DNA of 64,000 bases from DASUCS01 sp041166745 (GTDB lineage: Bacteria; Actinomycetota; Acidimicrobiia; Acidimicrobiales; JACDCH01): the NCBI GenBank assembly GCA_041166745.1, contig JBEEGH010000032.1, positions 1 to 64,000 of the forward strand, in the 5' to 3' direction. The notes below the pieces were generated by a model. The model ran no database searches. It was not told where the DNA came from and worked only from the letters and a program-made list of their open reading frames with translations. This document shows positions 41,544-50,222 of this stretch, one piece after another. Made by a program: the position numbers and the translations under genes. Within the stretch, counting starts at the first letter, position 1, and the number at the start of each line of letters is the position of its first letter.

Positions 41544-42905
41544 TCAGTGCGGCACGGAGCTCGTCAGAGTCACAACGTTGTTGTCAGCGCAGTTGAACTT
41601 GCCCTGATTCGGCTTCGTGTCCTTGTCGTCGTACACGAACTTGTTGCCGTCGACCTTCAGCAGCAGTCCGCAGGTCGAAGGGCTGTTGGCGCCTGGATTG
41701 GTCGCGGCGTGCAAGCCACCGCCGGTCCAGCTGCTCACCTTCGCCTTGTCGATCAAACACTGCGCCGTCAGCTGGGAACCGCAGGCGCTCGCCGCCTGCG
41801 CAAACAGCAGCCATGCTGACGTGCCCTGGATACCCAGCTGCGCGATCTTGCCGCTCGGGTTGAACCGGCTCATCAGCGAGAGGTAGTCGGCGGTCGCCGC
41901 ATTCTCGTCCTTGAGCTCGAGCGGAAAGAAGATCGTGCGGATGTAGGTGTTCTTCGCATTCGCGCCGCCCTCGGCCGCGTACTTCGAGTCGTAGAAGTTC
42001 GTGTTCACGAGCGTGACGTCCGGAAAGAACCCCGCCGTCACCATCTCGGCCTGGAGGCCCTGAAGGTTTGTCGGCTCGCCGATGAGCTCGAACACCCTCA
42101 CACCCTTGTTCTTCATGTCGTCGACGAACGGCCGCCACTGCGTCTCTCCAGGAAACACGGTGTACTCCGCGCTGTAGACGACGGCGCCGCCGAGGAGCCC
42201 GATGGCCTCGACGTTCGAGTCACGCACCTGCTGGGTGGTCGGGACGTTGCCCGTCAGTACGCCGTAGTGCTGCAGCGCTCCGGGGGAGATGCTGTCGACG
42301 GCGCGGTAGCCGCCGACCGGAAGCTTGTCCACCGGGTTGGGGACGGGCTGCACCGTGAGGTCGGCTCGCCGTGCGCCAGCGGTCGTCACGAATCCTGGGA
42401 TGTTGGCAAGGCCGCACTGCACCGCTTGGCCGTTGTCATCGCTGTCGAACACCGCACCCCCGCCGACAAGTGCGAAGTCGCTGCCGCAGGCCGCCGTGAT
42501 GGCATCGTTGTATTGCAGGAGCTTCGCGTCGAGGTCGTCCAAAACGATCTTGCGGCCGAGGATTCCGCCGTGCAGGTTGCACCACGTTGTGAACGCAACC
42601 GCGGCGTCGAACATCTCTTTGTTCAGCCCCGCCTTGATGTCGGAGCCCTTGTCGGTCACCGTCCCGACGTGGATCTCGGTGTCGGTGACTCCCCGGCCGG
42701 TCGCACCACTCGCCTTCTGCCCGCTCGCGTCCGTGGCGCGGCAGACATTCGCCAGGTCACCAAAGGAACCGCCGTCAAGCCGCGCCTCAGCGGGCGCGGC
42801 CGACGACGACGCCACGGCCGCGGGCTGCGGCGAGTCGCTACGGCCACAGGACGCCCCCAGCAACACAAGGACAGACGCCAGCGCCAGCCCACGTAGACGA
42901 GTCAC
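41544..42905 (-). CDS. LivK-type solute-binding lipoprotein
   Basis: A 453-residue receptor. The signal peptide ends in a lipobox (LVLLGASC), and a Ser/Ala-rich linker leads to the type I binding fold (GVTDTEIHVGTVTDKGSDIKAGLNKEMFDAAVAF). Six or more cysteines occur in the mature part. GTG with GGGGA upstream was chosen because it gives a proper signal. It precedes livHM. The long linker and size exceed E. coli LivK. A hairpin (42930-42945) separates it from the upstream LivF gene. Confidence 0.87.
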   Translation of the reverse strand: MTRLRGLALASVLVLLGASCGRSDSPQPAAVASSSAAPAEARLDGGSFGDLANVCRATDASGQKASGATGRGVTDTEIHVGTVTDKGSDIKAGLNKEMFDAAVAFTTWCNLHGGILGRKIVLDDLDAKLLQYNDAITAACGSDFALVGGGAVFDSDDNGQAVQCGLANIPGFVTTAGARRADLTVQPVPNPVDKLPVGGYRAVDSISPGALQHYGVLTGNVPTTQQVRDSNVEAIGLLGGAVVYSAEYTVFPGETQWRPFVDDMKNKGVRVFELIGEPTNLQGLQAEMVTAGFFPDVTLVNTNFYDSKYAAEGGANAKNTYIRTIFFPLELKDENAATADYLSLMSRFNPSGKIAQLGIQGTSAWLLFAQAASACGSQLTAQCLIDKAKVSSWTGGGLHAATNPGANSPSTCGLLLKVDGNKFVYDDKDTKPNQGKFNCADNNVVTLTSSVPH

Positions 42906-42929
42906 AGATTTTTCCCCCTGGTTACGAGT

Positions 42930-42945
42930 GGACCGCTTCCGGTCC
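42930..42945 (-). terminator. Intercistronic hairpin before the binding-protein gene
   Basis: GGACCG and CGGTCC flank CTTC in the 49-base gap between the LivF stop (42955) and the binding-protein start (42905). There is no T-run, so it may be a partial terminator or an mRNA-stability element that sets the level of the downstream transporter genes. Confidence 0.4.
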
Positions 42946-42954
42946 GTGGTTTGT

Positions 42955-43656
42955 CTAGCCGCCCAAGTAGGCGGCCGAGAGCTCATCCTCGAGATCGTCG
43001 GGCTGACCGACGCTCACTACTTTGCCGTGCAACATGATCGCCGCATAGTCGGCAACGCCCAGGACCGTCCGGGCGAACTGCTCGACCACGAGGATCGACA
43101 CGCCCGTCTTGGCCACCTGGCCGACGACTTCGTACAGCTGTTCCACGATCAGCGGCGCGAGGCCCATCGACAATTCGTCGAGCAGGAGCAGCGACGGCTT
43201 CACCGCCAACCCTCGCGCCAACGCCAACATCTGCTGCTCGCCGCCGGACATCGTGCCGGCCAGCTGGCCGCGCCGTTCCCCGAGTCGCGGGAAGCGCTCG
43301 TACGCGATCGACTCGACCTCGCCGAAGTCGACGCCCCCGTACGTCGCCATGCGGAGGTTCTCCTTCACCGTGAGGTTCGGGAAGATCCCGCGACCCTCCG
43401 GAATCGTGCACACCCCGATGCGCGCGAGCGCGTCGGTGCTCGCTCCGTTCACGTGACGACCGGCGATGTGAACGCAACCGGCGGTTGGCGTCATCTGGCC
43501 ACTGATGACCTTGAGCGTCGTTGTCTTGCCGCCACCGTTCGGCCCGAGCAGGGCGACCACGCTGCCGAGGGGCACGACGAGGTTCACACCGTGCAGTACC
43601 TCGATCCGGCCGTATGCGGCTTTCACGCCTTTGAGCTCGAGGACCTTTTCAGCCAT
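42955..43656 (-). CDS. livF: LivF-type ABC ATPase
   Basis: ATPase of 233 residues: Walker A GPNGGGKTT, TIPEGRGIFPNLTVKENL, signature MSGGEQQM, Walker B LLLLDELSMGLAP, H-loop ILVVEQFARTV. It overlaps the LivG gene by 8 bases. This LivG/LivF pair has no permease of its own on this strand; the SBP-LivHM pair at 46840-50222, divergent from the same control region, lacks ATPases and is its likely partner. Confidence 0.92.
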   Translation of the reverse strand: MAEKVLELKGVKAAYGRIEVLHGVNLVVPLGSVVALLGPNGGGKTTTLKVISGQMTPTAGCVHIAGRHVNGASTDALARIGVCTIPEGRGIFPNLTVKENLRMATYGGVDFGEVESIAYERFPRLGERRGQLAGTMSGGEQQMLALARGLAVKPSLLLLDELSMGLAPLIVEQLYEVVGQVAKTGVSILVVEQFARTVLGVADYAAIMLHGKVVSVGQPDDLEDELSAAYLGG

Positions 43657-44428
43657 CAGTTTCCGAGTGCGCGGCTGCTTCCGCGTTGTGCATCGACGTC
43701 TCTTCGGCGGCAGCTCCGAGGTAGGCGTCGAGCACGGCTTGGTTCTGCTGGATCTGCGTAGGGGTCCCGACAGCGAGGATCGCCCCGAAGTCCAGCACGT
43801 GGATCCACGCACACACCTTCATGACGAGCGCGACGTCGTGCTCGACCATCAGGATCGCCATCCCTTCGGCGGCCAGGTCGAGCAGGAGGTCGGCGAAGGC
43901 GTCGGTCTCCTGTTCGTCTTGGCCAGACGCGGGTTCGTCGAGGAGCAGAACGCGCGGCTTGGTGGCGAGCGCACGCCCCAACTCGACGAGGCGAGCCTGA
44001 CCGGTGGGCATGGCATCGACACGATCATCGGCCACGTCGCGAATTCCGATGCGATCGATGATCTCTTCGGTGACGGCCCGCGGATCGGATTTGTCGCGGG
44101 CCCAGCTCTTGCGGATCTCCGCGGCCGTGAGGATGTTCTCCCGGGCACTCAGCGATCCGAAGACCTCGAGCCGCTGGAACGTGCGCGCGATGCCGCGTCG
44201 TGCCCGCTGATGGGGCGGCAGCTTCGAGAGCTCCTTGCCGTCGAGTACCACCTTGCCGCTGGTGGTCTCTTGCAGCCCGGTGATGACATTGAACGTGGTG
44301 GTCTTGCCCGCGCCGTTCGGGCCGATCAGCGCCGTGATCCGGCCGGCTTCGACCTCGAGATCCACGTCGCGGACCGCGTGGTGACCACCGAAGTGCACGT
44401 TGACTCCGCGCGTTTCGAGGAGCGGCAT
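43649..44428 (-). CDS. livG: LivG-type ABC ATPase
   Basis: ATPase of 259 residues: Walker A GPNGAGKTT, RTFQRLEVFGSLSARENI, Walker B VLLLDEPASGQDE, H-loop LMVEHDVALVM. Signature MPTGQARLVE, again with PTG in place of SGG. A C-terminal acidic tail follows YLGAA. Start overlaps the FadE28-like stop by one base (TGATG), tying transporter and dehydrogenase synthesis together. Confidence 0.92.
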   Translation of the reverse strand: MPLLETRGVNVHFGGHHAVRDVDLEVEAGRITALIGPNGAGKTTTFNVITGLQETTSGKVVLDGKELSKLPPHQRARRGIARTFQRLEVFGSLSARENILTAAEIRKSWARDKSDPRAVTEEIIDRIGIRDVADDRVDAMPTGQARLVELGRALATKPRVLLLDEPASGQDEQETDAFADLLLDLAAEGMAILMVEHDVALVMKVCAWIHVLDFGAILAVGTPTQIQQNQAVLDAYLGAAAEETSMHNAEAAAHSETDG

Positions 44429-45546
44429 CAGGGAGCCGCCGCGATTCGCTGGCCGAGCCGGCGGAGATGTTCGGTGGCCGTGCCCAACGTGAGCTCGATC
44501 ACCTTGCTCCAACGGAAGTACCGATGCACCGGGTAGTCGAGATCGACGCCGACACCGCCGTGAAGATGTTGCGCAGCATGCACGACGCGATCACCTCCGA
44601 ACGAGGCCCAGAACTTGGCGATGTGCACCTCGTCGTGGGCCTCGAGCTCCTCAGACAACCGCCACGCAGCCTGTATGGCCGTGAGCCGGATGCCCTCGGT
44701 GTCGATGTACGCGTCGGCGATGCGCTGCGCGACCGCCTGGAACGTGCCGATCTTGGACCCGAACTGCTCGCGCTCCGACACGTACGCAGCCGTGAGGCGC
44801 AGTGCGGTCTCGCACACACCCGCCTGAATCGAGCACAGCGCAGCGATGGCTCGCTCCGTGATCCACTCGACGATCTCGTCGCCGTGCTGCGGGTCGCCCA
44901 GCGCCTCACCGACCGCGCCGTTGAGGCGTACCAGGTACACCGGCTCGTCGTTGATCGACTCGTTGCGCTCGAGCTCGACACCCTTGCTGCTCGGGTCGAC
45001 GAGAAACACACCGACCGATCCATTGCTACGCGCCGGCACCAGCACCTTGGCCGCGAGATGCACGGCCGGAACGAGGATCTTCTCGCCGTCGAGCCGCCAT
45101 CCGTCGCCGTCGGCCGTCGCTGTGGTGGTGGGCACCGTCGGAACGACGTACTCCCCCGCCTCGAACAACGCGGCCGTGAGAATGGTCGAGCCGTCGATCA
45201 CGCCGGGAAGCAGCCGCTGCTGCTGCTCTTGCGATCCGAAGCGCGCGATGGGCAGCGCCCCCAACACCAGCGTCGCAAGGAGCGGCAACGGCGCGGCGGT
45301 GCGACCCTGTTGCTCGAGGAGCAGGCAGGCTTCCATGAAGCCGTAGCCGCCACCGCCGACCGACTCGGGAAGGCACACGCCGAGCAGATCGGCCTTGGCG
45401 AGCTCTTTCCAGACGTCGTCGGCGAACCAGCGACCCGCAGGATCGGTCTCGATGTCTCGCAGCCGTTTCGGCGGCAGCTTCTCCGCCAGGATGCGGCCCG
45501 CGAGATCGCCAATCGACTGTTGGTCTTCGGAGAGTGACAGGTCCAT
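44428..45546 (-). CDS. fadE28: Acyl-CoA dehydrogenase subunit, FadE28 (ChsE1)-like
   Basis: A 372-residue FadE protein that starts DLSLSEDQQSIGDLAGRILAEKL. It retains the fold but has lost common motifs: the active loop region reads ELTLGTATEHLRRLG rather than YEGT-EI, and the FAD-site sequence is altered (LFEAGEYVV). In M. tuberculosis the FadE28/FadE29 pair forms a heterotetramer that dehydrogenates the three-carbon steroid side chain. This protein matches the non-catalytic half of that kind of pair. Two bases upstream lies the FadE29-like stop. ATG 45546 was chosen over upstream non-conserved sequence. Confidence 0.86.
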   Translation of the reverse strand: MDLSLSEDQQSIGDLAGRILAEKLPPKRLRDIETDPAGRWFADDVWKELAKADLLGVCLPESVGGGGYGFMEACLLLEQQGRTAAPLPLLATLVLGALPIARFGSQEQQQRLLPGVIDGSTILTAALFEAGEYVVPTVPTTTATADGDGWRLDGEKILVPAVHLAAKVLVPARSNGSVGVFLVDPSSKGVELERNESINDEPVYLVRLNGAVGEALGDPQHGDEIVEWITERAIAALCSIQAGVCETALRLTAAYVSEREQFGSKIGTFQAVAQRIADAYIDTEGIRLTAIQAAWRLSEELEAHDEVHIAKFWASFGGDRVVHAAQHLHGGVGVDLDYPVHRYFRWSKVIELTLGTATEHLRRLGQRIAAAP

Positions 45547-45547
45547 A

Positions 45548-46714
45548 TCAGTGCCTCGGGATTCTGGGCATGCCAAGACCGAACAATGCGATGAGATCGC
45601 GCTGCACTTCGTTCGTGCCGCCACCGAAGGTGAGGATCAGCGAGCCCTGCATCGCACGCTCGATGCGCCCGGCGAGCGCAGCCGATGGCGACCCACGGCG
45701 CAACGAACCGGTGGGGCCGAGCACTTCGAGGAGCAGCCGGTAGGCCTCGGTGAAGAACTCGGTGCCGAACACCTTCGCCGAGCTCGCGTCGCCCGGATTG
45801 ATCTTCCCCGTGCACACCTTCCAGTTGATGAGCTTGAGGAACTCGGTCTTCGCGAGCACGCGAGCCAGGTTGATATGTGCCCACTCCTGATCGATCACCC
45901 GCCGGCCATCGGCCAGCTTCGTGTCCTTCGCATAGCGAACGACATCCTCGTAACAGCGCTCGACCATTCCGGGCGGTGCCAACGACATCCGCTCGTAGTT
46001 CAACTGGTTGGTGATGAGGTCCCAGCCCCGATTCACCCCCGCCACCACGGCATCGTCGCCGACGCGCACGTTGTTGTAGAAGGTCGTCGTCGTCGAGGCG
46101 TTGACCATCGTCTCGATCTTCGTGTGCGAGAAGCCCGGGTCGGTCGTGGGCACGAGGAAGATCGTGATGCCCTTGTGCTTCGGCGCATCCGGATCGGTAC
46201 GCGCCGCGAGCCAGATGTAGTCGGCGTACGAGGCCAGCGACGTGAAGACCTTCTGGCCGTTGATCACCCACTCATCGCCGTCTTTCACGGCAGTGGTACG
46301 CAGCGACGCGAGATCGGTGCCGGCTCCGGGCTCGGTGTAACCGATCGAGAAATGCAGCTCGCCGGCAAGGATCTTGGGGAGGATCTTGTGCTTCTGCTCG
46401 TCCGAGCCGAACTCCATGATCGTCTTGCCGACGGTGTTGATCGTGAGGAACGGGATGGGCACACCGGCGCGCCACGCCTCGTTCGTGAAGATGAACTGCT
46501 CGAGGTCGGTGCGCCCCTGGCCGCCGTACTCCTTGGGCCACCCGATTCCGAGCCAGCCGTCGCGGCCCATCGTGCGTACGGCTTCGAGACAGGCCGGTCC
46601 ACCGCTCTCGCCGGCGGCGACTTCCGCCTCGACCTCAGGGGTCATCAGGACCCCGAAGTACTCGCGCAACTCCTGGCGAAGCGCTTCCTGCTCCGGCGTG
46701 TAGGCGATCTGCAC
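45548..46714 (-). CDS. fadE29: Acyl-CoA dehydrogenase subunit, FadE29 (ChsE2)-like
   Basis: A 388-residue FadE protein. IAYTPEQEALRQELREYFGVLMTPE, TMGRDGWLGIGWPKEYGGQG, IGYTEPGAGTDLASLRTTAVKDGDEWVINGQKVFTS and LILTFGGGTNEVQRDLIALFGLGMPRIPR follow mycobacterial FadE29. NYERMSL holds a conserved glutamate that may be the catalytic base in this subfamily. GTG at 46714 has GGGAGGAG upstream, and a KstR-like box with -10 TATTCT (on this strand) lies 34 bases before it. First gene of a long operon down to 37930. Confidence 0.91.
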   Translation of the reverse strand: MQIAYTPEQEALRQELREYFGVLMTPEVEAEVAAGESGGPACLEAVRTMGRDGWLGIGWPKEYGGQGRTDLEQFIFTNEAWRAGVPIPFLTINTVGKTIMEFGSDEQKHKILPKILAGELHFSIGYTEPGAGTDLASLRTTAVKDGDEWVINGQKVFTSLASYADYIWLAARTDPDAPKHKGITIFLVPTTDPGFSHTKIETMVNASTTTTFYNNVRVGDDAVVAGVNRGWDLITNQLNYERMSLAPPGMVERCYEDVVRYAKDTKLADGRRVIDQEWAHINLARVLAKTEFLKLINWKVCTGKINPGDASSAKVFGTEFFTEAYRLLLEVLGPTGSLRRGSPSAALAGRIERAMQGSLILTFGGGTNEVQRDLIALFGLGMPRIPRH

Positions 46715-46747
46715 GCTGCTCCTCCCATCCCCCGAGGCCGCCCAGAA

Positions 46748-46761
46748 TAGAACGTGTTCCA
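46748..46761. promoter_or_regulatory. KstR-like operator TAGAACGTGTTCCA
   Basis: Lies between the divergent FadE29-like gene and the solute-binding gene at 46840. On the minus strand the box runs into TATTCT (46744-46749), the probable -10 of the FadE29 operon. It places at least the FadE28/29 genes, and by operon extension the LIV-type ABC genes, in the KstR-like regulon. Confidence 0.78.
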
Positions 46762-46810
46762 TTTTTCTGCCAGGCTGGAGGGGCAGGGAGTGCGCCCGGT
46801 ACGTCGAAGT

Positions 46811-46829
46811 ATCAGACTCAGTCTCTGAT
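46811..46829. promoter_or_regulatory. Inverted repeat ATCAGA-N7-TCTGAT before the second binding-protein gene
   Basis: Two 6-bp arms (46811-46816 and 46824-46829) end one base before the ribosome-binding site AGGGGG (46831-46836) of the gene at 46840. It may be an operator or a small leader hairpin. Confidence 0.3.
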
Positions 46830-46839
46830 TAGGGGGAAC

Positions 46840-48216
46840 GTGCGCTACCGGCTCATTCGACTCGTCGCGGCCTTCGGGCTCCTCGCCACTGTCGCGTGCG
46901 GTGCGCGCCTCAGCAACGCCCAGTACGTCCAGGCTCGCGGGGCGGGCGGCGGAGGCACCGCCACGGGCACGGGCCAGGCCGCCACTGGCACCGGCGGGGC
47001 CAGCACCGCCGGCGGCGGCGCAACGGCCCCCGGCGCGGCCACCGGGGCCACCGGAGCCGACCCGAATGCCGCCGGCGGCGGCGCGGCCGCGGGAGCGGCG
47101 TGTACCCCACAGCACTCTGACGCTCCTGGCGTCACCGACACCGAGATCAAGCTCGGCAACGTCTCCACGATCAGCGGACCGGTGCAGAACTTCGGCGCCA
47201 CCGGACGCGCCGGTGCCAAGGCCTACCTCGACTACGTCAACAACCAGGGCGGCGTGTGCGGCAGAAAACTGTCGCTCGTCAACGGCGACGACCGGCTCGA
47301 CCCCGGCACGAACCGGTCCCAGACCGATCAGTTGAAGGACCAAGTCTTCGGCTTCGTCGGCAACACCACGGTCGTCGACGACGGTGGTGCCGACGTGATC
47401 GGCGGTACCAACATCCCGAACTGCTCGCTGATCATCGGCAACACGGCGCTCAAACAGCCGAACTACTACTCCCCCAACCCGATCGCACCGGCCGGTGACA
47501 CGAACGGCACGGTCGCGATCTGGAGCTGGTTCAAGGCGAACAAGGGTGCCACCAAGGTCGGCATCGTCTACCCGGACAACCCCAACGCCTTCGCCCGCGT
47601 GCAGGGCTACGTCAACGACATCACCGCGGCGGGCCTCGTCGCCGACAATCCCATCAAGGTCGCCGTCACCGAATCGAACTACGTCGGTGTCGCCAACCAG
47701 ATGAAGAGCAACGGCGACGACGCCCTGATCACCGTGCTCGAGGTCAACGGCATCGGCAAGCTCGCGCAGGCCATCAAGCAGGTCGGGTGGGACGTCAAGG
47801 TGCCCTTCTACGGGGCGCAGGCGTACGGCCCGCAGCTGCCACAGATCGCCGGCGCCAATGCCGATGGTGCGCTCATCGCGCTGACGCACGACATCGTCGA
47901 AGGTGGCAGCGCGGCGATGCAGACCTTCGCCCAGTTCTACCAAGCGAGCAGCTCAGGCCAGCCGCTCGACTTCTTCGCCGTCATGGGCTGGACCGCAGCC
48001 AAGCTCTGCGTCGACGCGATCGCCGCCGCCGGTGCGGCCCCGACGCGTGACGCCGCGATCGCCGCGCTGAACGGCGTCACGGACTTCACCGCGGACAACA
48101 TCCTTGCGCCTCGCAGCCCGGCGGCGAAGCAAGGCGCCACGCAGTTCATCATCGCCACGATCACGGGCGGTGCGTGGAAGCGCGTCTATCCCGACGCGGG
48201 GTTCGCGGCTTCGTGA
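46840..48216 (+). CDS. LivK-type solute-binding lipoprotein with long Gly/Ala/Thr linker
   Basis: A 458-residue receptor. Signal peptide with lipobox LLATVAC, then about 55 residues of Gly, Ala and Thr (roughly 35-90) and the binding fold GVTDTEIKLGNVSTISGPVQNFGATGRAGAKAYLDYVNNQGGVCG, which is a standard LivK opening. GTG with AGGGGGA upstream. The stop overlaps livHM (GTGA). The linker would hold the domain away from the membrane, perhaps across a thick envelope. The ligand is unknown. Confidence 0.9.
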   Translation: MRYRLIRLVAAFGLLATVACGARLSNAQYVQARGAGGGGTATGTGQAATGTGGASTAGGGATAPGAATGATGADPNAAGGGAAAGAACTPQHSDAPGVTDTEIKLGNVSTISGPVQNFGATGRAGAKAYLDYVNNQGGVCGRKLSLVNGDDRLDPGTNRSQTDQLKDQVFGFVGNTTVVDDGGADVIGGTNIPNCSLIIGNTALKQPNYYSPNPIAPAGDTNGTVAIWSWFKANKGATKVGIVYPDNPNAFARVQGYVNDITAAGLVADNPIKVAVTESNYVGVANQMKSNGDDALITVLEVNGIGKLAQAIKQVGWDVKVPFYGAQAYGPQLPQIAGANADGALIALTHDIVEGGSAAMQTFAQFYQASSSGQPLDFFAVMGWTAAKLCVDAIAAAGAAPTRDAAIAALNGVTDFTADNILAPRSPAAKQGATQFIIATITGGAWKRVYPDAGFAAS

Positions 48217-50222
48217 CCGCCGCGCTCGACGCGTTGCGGGGATTCCGAACGCGCTACGGCCAGTACCTGCCGTACGTCTTGCTGGCGCTCTATGTGATCC
48301 GAGCCGTCACCAAGGCACCGAACATGGGGCAGCTCTTCGCGACGACGCTCATCGGAATCTCCGAGGGCTGCGTCTTCGCCATCGCCGCCAGCGGACTCGT
48401 CCTCACGTACGCCACGACGGGCGTCTTCAACTTCGCCCACGGCGCGGTCGGCATGATGTCCGCGTACCTGTACTGGGCACTCATCGCGCAACACGACGTA
48501 CCGGTCGTGATCGCACTCGTCATCATCCTCTTTGTCTTCGCTCCACTCGTGGGCATTGCCATCGAGCGGGTGATGCGCTTCTTCAACGATGCTCCGGTCC
48601 AGACGACAGTGACCGTGACGATCGCACTCACGGTCATGCTCATCGGCCTCGCGCAGAAGATGTTTCCACCGGACAGCGGCTTTCGGCTCGATCCGCTTCT
48701 CGGCCTCAAGACCCTGCACATCTGGGAAGCCCGCCCCAGCTACGACAACATCCTCGCTCTCGTTCTCGCGGTCGCGGTCGCGATCCTGCTGCGCGGTCTT
48801 CTCTTCGCGAGCCGCACCGGCGTCGCGATGCGTGCCGTCGTCGACAACCCGACCCTGGCCGCCCTCAACGGTGCGCCCCCGGTCACCATCGCCCGTTACA
48901 GCTGGATTCTCGGCTCGGTGCTCGCCGCACTGGCGGGCGTTCTCCTCGCGAGCCAAACGGGGTCGCCGACCCAGATCGAGCTGACGTTCTTCATCCTGGC
49001 GGCCTACGGCGCCGCGGTGATCGGCAAACTCAAGAGCCTCCCGCTCACGTTCGCCGGCGCCATCGTGCTCGGGATCCTCAAGAGTCAGGCCTTCTTCGTG
49101 CTTCCGAAGGGAAACTTCTGGAGCTCGATGCAGATCGCCCTGCCGGGCGTGTTCCTCTTCCTGTCGGTACTCCTCGTGCCCGCTGCCCGCCTCAGCGTCG
49201 GCCGCATCGTCGGGGTGAAGGCACCTCGGGTTCCGAACCTACGATCGTCGTTGGTCCGAGCCGCCGTGTTCATGGGCGCGATGGTGCTGCTGTCGCGGCT
49301 CGCGCCGGCGGCCAACATCACGGACATGAGTAGGGCGCTCATCTACGGCGTGCTCCTGCTCTCGCTCGTGCTGCTCACCGGCTTCAGCGGTCAGATCTCG
49401 CTCTGCCAGTACGTGTTCGTCGGCGTCGGTGCGTGGGCGATGGGCTACTACTTCGGTGGCCACAGCATCTTCGGGATCCTGCTCGCCGGACTCATTGCCG
49501 TTCCATTTGGAGCGCTCGTTGCACTGCCCGCGATCCGGCTTCAGGGCTTGTACCTCGCATTGGTCACCCTGGGTTTCGCGGCGATGTCGCAAGACCTCGT
49601 GCTCAGCCATTCCTATCTCTACGGCGGCGGCGACGTCCGGGTCGGCCGGCTACATCTCTTGGGACTCAAGTTCGACAGCGACAAGTCGTTCTTCGTCCTC
49701 TGCGCCATCGTGTTCACGCTCATGGCCGTCGGCGTCCTCGCGCTCAAGCGCGGCCCGCTCGGTCGGCGCCTCGCGGCGCTGCGCGACAGCCAGGCCGCGT
49801 GCGCCACGCTCGGGCTCGATGTCCGGCGTACGAAACTCGTGGTGTTCTCGATGTCTGCGTTCATCGCGGGAATCGCAGGCGCGCTGTTCGGCGGCCTCAA
49901 TGCGTTCAACTCCGTAGTGCAGTTCGATCGGATCAACAACATCGTCCTGTTGCTGTTCGCCGTCGTCGGTGGCATCACCACCGTCACGGGCGCGCTCATC
50001 GGCGGTTCGCTCTTCGCGCTTCTTCCCTACGTACAGAGCGAGTACCCCGACCAAGCCGGCCTCGTCTTCGCCGCGGTCGCCATCGCGGTGGTCGCGCTCG
50101 GCCGCCAACCCAACGGTCTCGCCGGCATGCTGTTCGGCGCGATCTCCGGGCGCGGCAAGCCGGGCCGCGAGAAGTCAGACAACAGCACGAGTGCAAAGGA
50201 GCTCGCGCGTGCGTCGACGTAG
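48213..50222 (+). CDS. Fused LivH-LivM permease
   Basis: A 669-residue permease. LivH half: TTLIGISEGCVFAIAASGLVLTYATTGVFNFAHGAVGMM. LivM half: LTGFSGQISLCQYVFVGVGAWAMGYYFGG and IRLQGLYLALVTLGFAAMSQDLVLSHSYLYGGGDVRVG. The GTG start overlaps the binding-protein stop. No ATPase gene follows; the LivG/LivF genes at 42955-44428 are the probable partners. The 3' end overlaps the next gene by 14 bases. Confidence 0.91.
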   Translation: MTAALDALRGFRTRYGQYLPYVLLALYVIRAVTKAPNMGQLFATTLIGISEGCVFAIAASGLVLTYATTGVFNFAHGAVGMMSAYLYWALIAQHDVPVVIALVIILFVFAPLVGIAIERVMRFFNDAPVQTTVTVTIALTVMLIGLAQKMFPPDSGFRLDPLLGLKTLHIWEARPSYDNILALVLAVAVAILLRGLLFASRTGVAMRAVVDNPTLAALNGAPPVTIARYSWILGSVLAALAGVLLASQTGSPTQIELTFFILAAYGAAVIGKLKSLPLTFAGAIVLGILKSQAFFVLPKGNFWSSMQIALPGVFLFLSVLLVPAARLSVGRIVGVKAPRVPNLRSSLVRAAVFMGAMVLLSRLAPAANITDMSRALIYGVLLLSLVLLTGFSGQISLCQYVFVGVGAWAMGYYFGGHSIFGILLAGLIAVPFGALVALPAIRLQGLYLALVTLGFAAMSQDLVLSHSYLYGGGDVRVGRLHLLGLKFDSDKSFFVLCAIVFTLMAVGVLALKRGPLGRRLAALRDSQAACATLGLDVRRTKLVVFSMSAFIAGIAGALFGGLNAFNSVVQFDRINNIVLLLFAVVGGITTVTGALIGGSLFALLPYVQSEYPDQAGLVFAAVAIAVVALGRQPNGLAGMLFGAISGRGKPGREKSDNSTSAKELARAST

